Both the position numbers and the translations under genes were made by a program. From contig NZ_CP040932.1 of the NCBI RefSeq assembly GCF_006351965.1, forward strand, positions 3,658,001 to 3,722,000: a DNA stretch of 64,000 bases, in the 5' to 3' direction. Positions within the stretch are counted from its first letter, which is position 1; each line of letters opens with the position of its first letter. Below the pieces are notes generated by a model, which did not search any database, had not been told where the DNA came from, and was given only the letters and a program-made list of their open reading frames with translations. This DNA comes from Oceanicola sp. D3 (GTDB lineage: Bacteria > Pseudomonadota > Alphaproteobacteria > Rhodobacterales > Rhodobacteraceae). Of the stretch, positions 61,860 through 64,000 are shown one piece after another.

Positions 61860-62480
61860 TCAGGTAAAGGGGATCACACAGCCCACGAGCGTCAACAGGC
61901 AGCCCGCCACGATATTCGTCCGCCGGAGCGCCTCCGGTGAGGCCAGCAGGCGGCGGGCGCGGTCGATCATCAGGGCAAAACCGAGGTTGCCCAAAAGCGG
62001 CACCACCGCCGAAAGCGCGGTGATTGCGGCGATGTCGGCCCATGTCACGGCGGTGAGGTCAAAAAAGCCCGGCAACACACCGAGGTAAAACAGAACCGCC
62101 TTCGGGTTGCCCAGGATCACCGCCATCCCGGCCGCGAACCCGGCCCACATGCCGGGCCGTGTCAGCCGGCTGTCAGCGGCAATCGACTTGCCCGCATGGC
62201 GCAAAATGAGCCCACCCATGACAAGGAAGATCGCCGCCGCGACCCATTTCAGCACCGCCATGAAGCCCGCGAAAACGGTCGTGACCCAAGTGATCCCGTA
62301 GATCGCAAGGAAGGGCCAAAGCACATCGCCCACCGTGACCCCCAGCGCCAGCGGCCATGCAGCGTTGAAGCCCCCGCTCAGCGCCCGCGCTGTCAGCGCC
62401 ATCCAAACCGGGCCGGGCGTGAGAAACAGGATCAGCAGCGCAAAGGCATAGAGGCCCAGATCGGCGGGGGTGATTGTCAT
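61860..62480 (-). CDS. LysE family amino-acid exporter
   Basis: A 206-residue protein with about six TM segments, beginning DLGYLFALL-type DLGLYAFALLILFLTPGPVW (the TPGP kink), then the loop GFAAGMAVILGNPKAVLFYL (GNPK motif) and the C-terminal RRTNIVAGCLLTLVGC. Homologues export amino acids and related solutes; unrelated in detail to the LysE at 6538. Its start overlaps the DUF1697 remnant stop, so it belongs to the recF transcript. Start ATG at 62480. Confidence 0.9.
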   Translation of the reverse strand: MTITPADLGLYAFALLILFLTPGPVWMALTARALSGGFNAAWPLALGVTVGDVLWPFLAIYGITWVTTVFAGFMAVLKWVAAAIFLVMGGLILRHAGKSIAADSRLTRPGMWAGFAAGMAVILGNPKAVLFYLGVLPGFFDLTAVTWADIAAITALSAVVPLLGNLGFALMIDRARRLLASPEALRRTNIVAGCLLTLVGCVIPFT

Positions 62481-62674
62481 GGCGCGTCCAGCATCTCGGC
62501 CAGCTTGGCCACGGTTGAAAAATTGCGGGCCGTCATGGGGCTGCCCAGCAACCGCTCTGCCTTGGCCGGGATTTTCGATGTGCTCAAGCCCTCCGGCAGC
62601 GTGCGCAGTTCGGCCATCGCCAGCTTGCTATACCCGCCCACATTGATGCCGCGCAGAAGCAAAACCGATGTCAC
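62477..62674 (-). pseudogene. DUF1697 gene with a large in-frame internal deletion
   Basis: Only 65 residues remain. The first 30 (MTSVLLLRGINVGGYSKLAM and AELRTL) match the N-terminus of DUF1697 proteins, which normally run on to about 175 residues; the last 30 (KAERLLGSPMTARNFSTVAK, LAEML) match the C-terminus. About 110 central residues are missing and the join, near EGLSTSKIP, keeps frame. GTG at 62674 overlaps the recF stop and the end overlaps the LysE start, so the fragment is still in the operon and may be translated for coupling. Judged from memory of the family layout. Confidence 0.75.
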
Positions 62675-63789
62675 CCCGCCACCTCGCGCAGCGCGGAAAG
62701 CCCGGCCTCTTCGGTCACCTCAAAGTGCTGCGCCTTACCGCCCAACTCCTCAAAAAGCTCTGCGCCCGTGCCGGTCATGAAGGCCTGCGCCCCGAGCGCC
62801 TCGATCTCGGCATAAAGCGCGGCGCGGCGCGAGGCATCGAGATGCGCCGCCACCTCATCGAGCAGCAACAGCGGCGGTGCGCCGAAATCCTCGGCCAAGG
62901 CCCGGGCGTTCGCCAGAATGAGCGAGAGGAGCAGCGCCTTTTGCTCGCCGGTGGAGCAAAGCCGCGCCGGGGTGTCCTTGGCAATATAGGTGGCCCCAAG
63001 GTCGGCGCGATGCGGGCCGGTCAGTGTGCGCGTTGCCGCAAGGTCGCGTGCGCGGCCCTCTGCAAGCGCCGCCGTCAACGCCTCGGCGTCACCGGGCGTG
63101 TCACAGGCCGGTTCGGGGTGGCTCAGCATCAGCCCCGCCGCCGGAAAGGCACTGCTCGCTTCATCCTGCGCCGCCGCCAGCCGCATCAACGCGTCTTCGC
63201 GGTGGCGATGAATGCGCGCGCCCTCCTCGCCCATCCGCTGCTCTAACGCGGCGTACCAATGGGCATCGCGCACCATGTCCTTCAAGAGCCGGTTGCGCTC
63301 GCGCATCGCCTTTTCATAGGCCAGCACCGCCTCGCCATGGGCAGGCTCAAAGCTGAGCACGATCCTGTCCAGAAACCGCCGGCGCCCCTCGGCCCCCTCG
63401 ATCCAGAGGCGATCCATCGAGGGCACCAGCCACACAACCCGCGCCAGCCGCCCCAACGCCACCTGCGCCGCCGCCTTGCCGTCGATCTTTACGCTGCGCC
63501 CGCTGGCCCCCGCCTCGGCCCATGTTTCCAACTCATGAAAATGCCCCAGCGAGGCCAGCTCCGCCTTCACCTTCCAGCCCAGCGCCTCGGGCGCGCGGGC
63601 CATCTCTTCGGCACTCGCCCGCCTCAGCCCACGCCCGGGCGAGAGCAGCGAAACTGCCTCCAGCACATTGGTCTTGCCCGCCCCATTCGGCCCCCAAAGC
63701 GCAACCGGGCGGCCATCCAAAGCCAGTTCCGCCCGACGATGCGAGCGGAAGTGCGAGAGGGTCAGGGATGTGAGGGCAAGGCGGGGCAT
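62671..63789 (-). CDS. recF: DNA replication and repair protein RecF
   Basis: A 372-residue SMC-like ATPase that loads RecA at gaps. Walker A is ALWGPNGAGKTNVLEAVSLL, the signature ARLCSTGEQKALLLSLILAN, Walker B PLLLLDEVAAHLDASRRAAL (DE) and the D-loop follows. The N-terminus MPRLALTSLTLSHFRSHRRA is standard. Its start at 63789 faces a terminator; the gene order upstream (dnaN in many genomes) is beyond the window. Stop overlaps the DUF1697 remnant. Confidence 0.97.
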   Translation of the reverse strand: MPRLALTSLTLSHFRSHRRAELALDGRPVALWGPNGAGKTNVLEAVSLLSPGRGLRRASAEEMARAPEALGWKVKAELASLGHFHELETWAEAGASGRSVKIDGKAAAQVALGRLARVVWLVPSMDRLWIEGAEGRRRFLDRIVLSFEPAHGEAVLAYEKAMRERNRLLKDMVRDAHWYAALEQRMGEEGARIHRHREDALMRLAAAQDEASSAFPAAGLMLSHPEPACDTPGDAEALTAALAEGRARDLAATRTLTGPHRADLGATYIAKDTPARLCSTGEQKALLLSLILANARALAEDFGAPPLLLLDEVAAHLDASRRAALYAEIEALGAQAFMTGTGAELFEELGGKAQHFEVTEEAGLSALREVAG

Positions 63790-63830
63790 GGTGTTTGGGT
63801 AGCCCGGCCAGTCGGATCATTCCATATGCA

Positions 63831-63860
63831 AAAGGCTCCACCCGAAAGTGGAGCCTTTTT
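63831..63860. terminator. Strong bidirectional terminator upstream of recF
   Basis: Eleven-bp perfect stem AAAGGCTCCAC / GTGGAGCCTTT with loop CCGAAA; T-runs on both strands (TTTTT on plus, TTTT on minus). As it lies upstream of recF it should end a transcript coming from the right, implying that recF has its own promoter at about 63790-63830. Confidence 0.9.
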
Positions 63861-64000
63861 CGGCATCAGACCACAGCTTGGTATCGCCGGAGGGTCTGAT
63901 GGCCCCTGGTGGGGTCTTAATGCGGATGCGAAGCAGAGCCGCCACACGACTTAAATGGTCGTTCAGAGGTGTTTTGTCAATGTTCCGAGACCGAGACCTT
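63861..64000 (-). other. Gene-free stretch with further hairpins, possible small RNA
   Basis: No gene recognised. It contains a 9-bp inverted repeat CATCAGACC (63864-63872) / GGTCTGATG (63893-63901) and a CCCC/GGGG pair just beside it (63903-63914), before the terminator on the minus strand. Base composition is lower in G+C than the flanking genes. One minus frame is open from the edge to the terminator but resembles nothing I know; the other ends near 63977. An RNA gene or the 3' end of a neighbour outside the window are the two options. Confidence 0.35.

Overview
The window reads as a chromosomal segment of a marine-type alphaproteobacterium, most likely Rhodobacteraceae (Roseobacter group). 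The grounds are high G+C coding sequence with tightly overlapping genes, the folK-rpoZ-rsh order at the left end, a full CtrA-type box (TTAA-N7-TTAAC), KpsT/KpsE-type polysaccharide export genes, a CIO-type cytochrome bd oxidase followed by a DUF2474-like mini-protein, and protein sequences of roseobacter type throughout. No prophage, IS element, CRISPR array, rRNA or tRNA gene is visible. Almost everything is housekeeping or conserved accessory content, and no gap between genes exceeds about 260 bases.

Layout. 1-3.1 kb (minus): folK, rpoZ and a (p)ppGpp synthetase/hydrolase cut by the left edge. 3.2-6.5 kb: NYN-domain protein, cytochrome c, ispH and two tandem small secreted paralogues. 6.5-10.9 kb (plus): LysE exporter, then a chained cluster of methyltransferase, PlsC-like acyltransferase, CdsA-like cytidylyltransferase, small membrane protein and divergent CDP-alcohol phosphatidyltransferase, followed by rnhA. 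11-13.6 kb (minus): polysaccharide export pair. 13.9-16.6 kb (minus): nhaA and an ArsR-controlled metal-efflux-type permease. 16.8-21 kb: uracil-DNA glycosylase family protein, SseB-like protein, pfkB, nadE. 21-25 kb: a 19-repeat MORN protein, an EamA exporter, and divergent mnmD and MnmC-type oxidase genes. 25-30.8 kb: two unknowns, a glutathionyl-hydroquinone reductase, nadK, glyA, zapE. 30.8-36.5 kb: MFS and Hcp-like gene pair, a three-gene operon (HAD, ornithine cyclodeaminase family, alpha/beta hydrolase) and a thiolase. 36.5-42 kb: two related secreted or anchored unknowns, a UMF1-type MFS protein, mepA, a phytase-like esterase, a queuosine-precursor transporter. 42-43.6 kb: an unusual small-ORF/RNA element, arfB and a TSUP exporter. 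43.6-49 kb: NAD salvage genes (pncA, pncB) flanking arsH, a second FMN reductase, trhO, a hemerythrin-like protein and an HpaI-type aldolase. 49-56 kb: membrane-SRPBCC protein, ada, cydAB with mini-protein, thioesterase, YcaQ-type glycosylase. 56-63.8 kb (minus): gyrB, a secreted caspase-TPR protein, LysE exporter, an internally deleted DUF1697 gene, and recF.

Functional themes are NAD metabolism (nadE, nadK, pncA, pncB), DNA repair (UDG family, Ada, YcaQ, RecF, RNase HI), translation and tRNA wobble modification (MnmD/MnmC-type, TrhO, queuosine precursor uptake, ArfB, Rsh) and envelope lipid or polysaccharide export.

The points most worth a second look are: the 42.0-42.24 kb element, which has a 16-nt perfect complement of the 16S rRNA tail ahead of an 18-codon ORF and ends in a strong terminator just before arfB; the variant phospholipid cluster at 7.1-10.4 kb; the MORN array with a two-repeat superperiod and one phase slip; the secreted caspase-TPR protein; split, divergent MnmC modules; the DUF1697 deletion remnant; a CtrA box ahead of an unknown gene; and two families of dispersed intergenic repeats. 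All calls come from reading the sequence by eye; no database search was possible.
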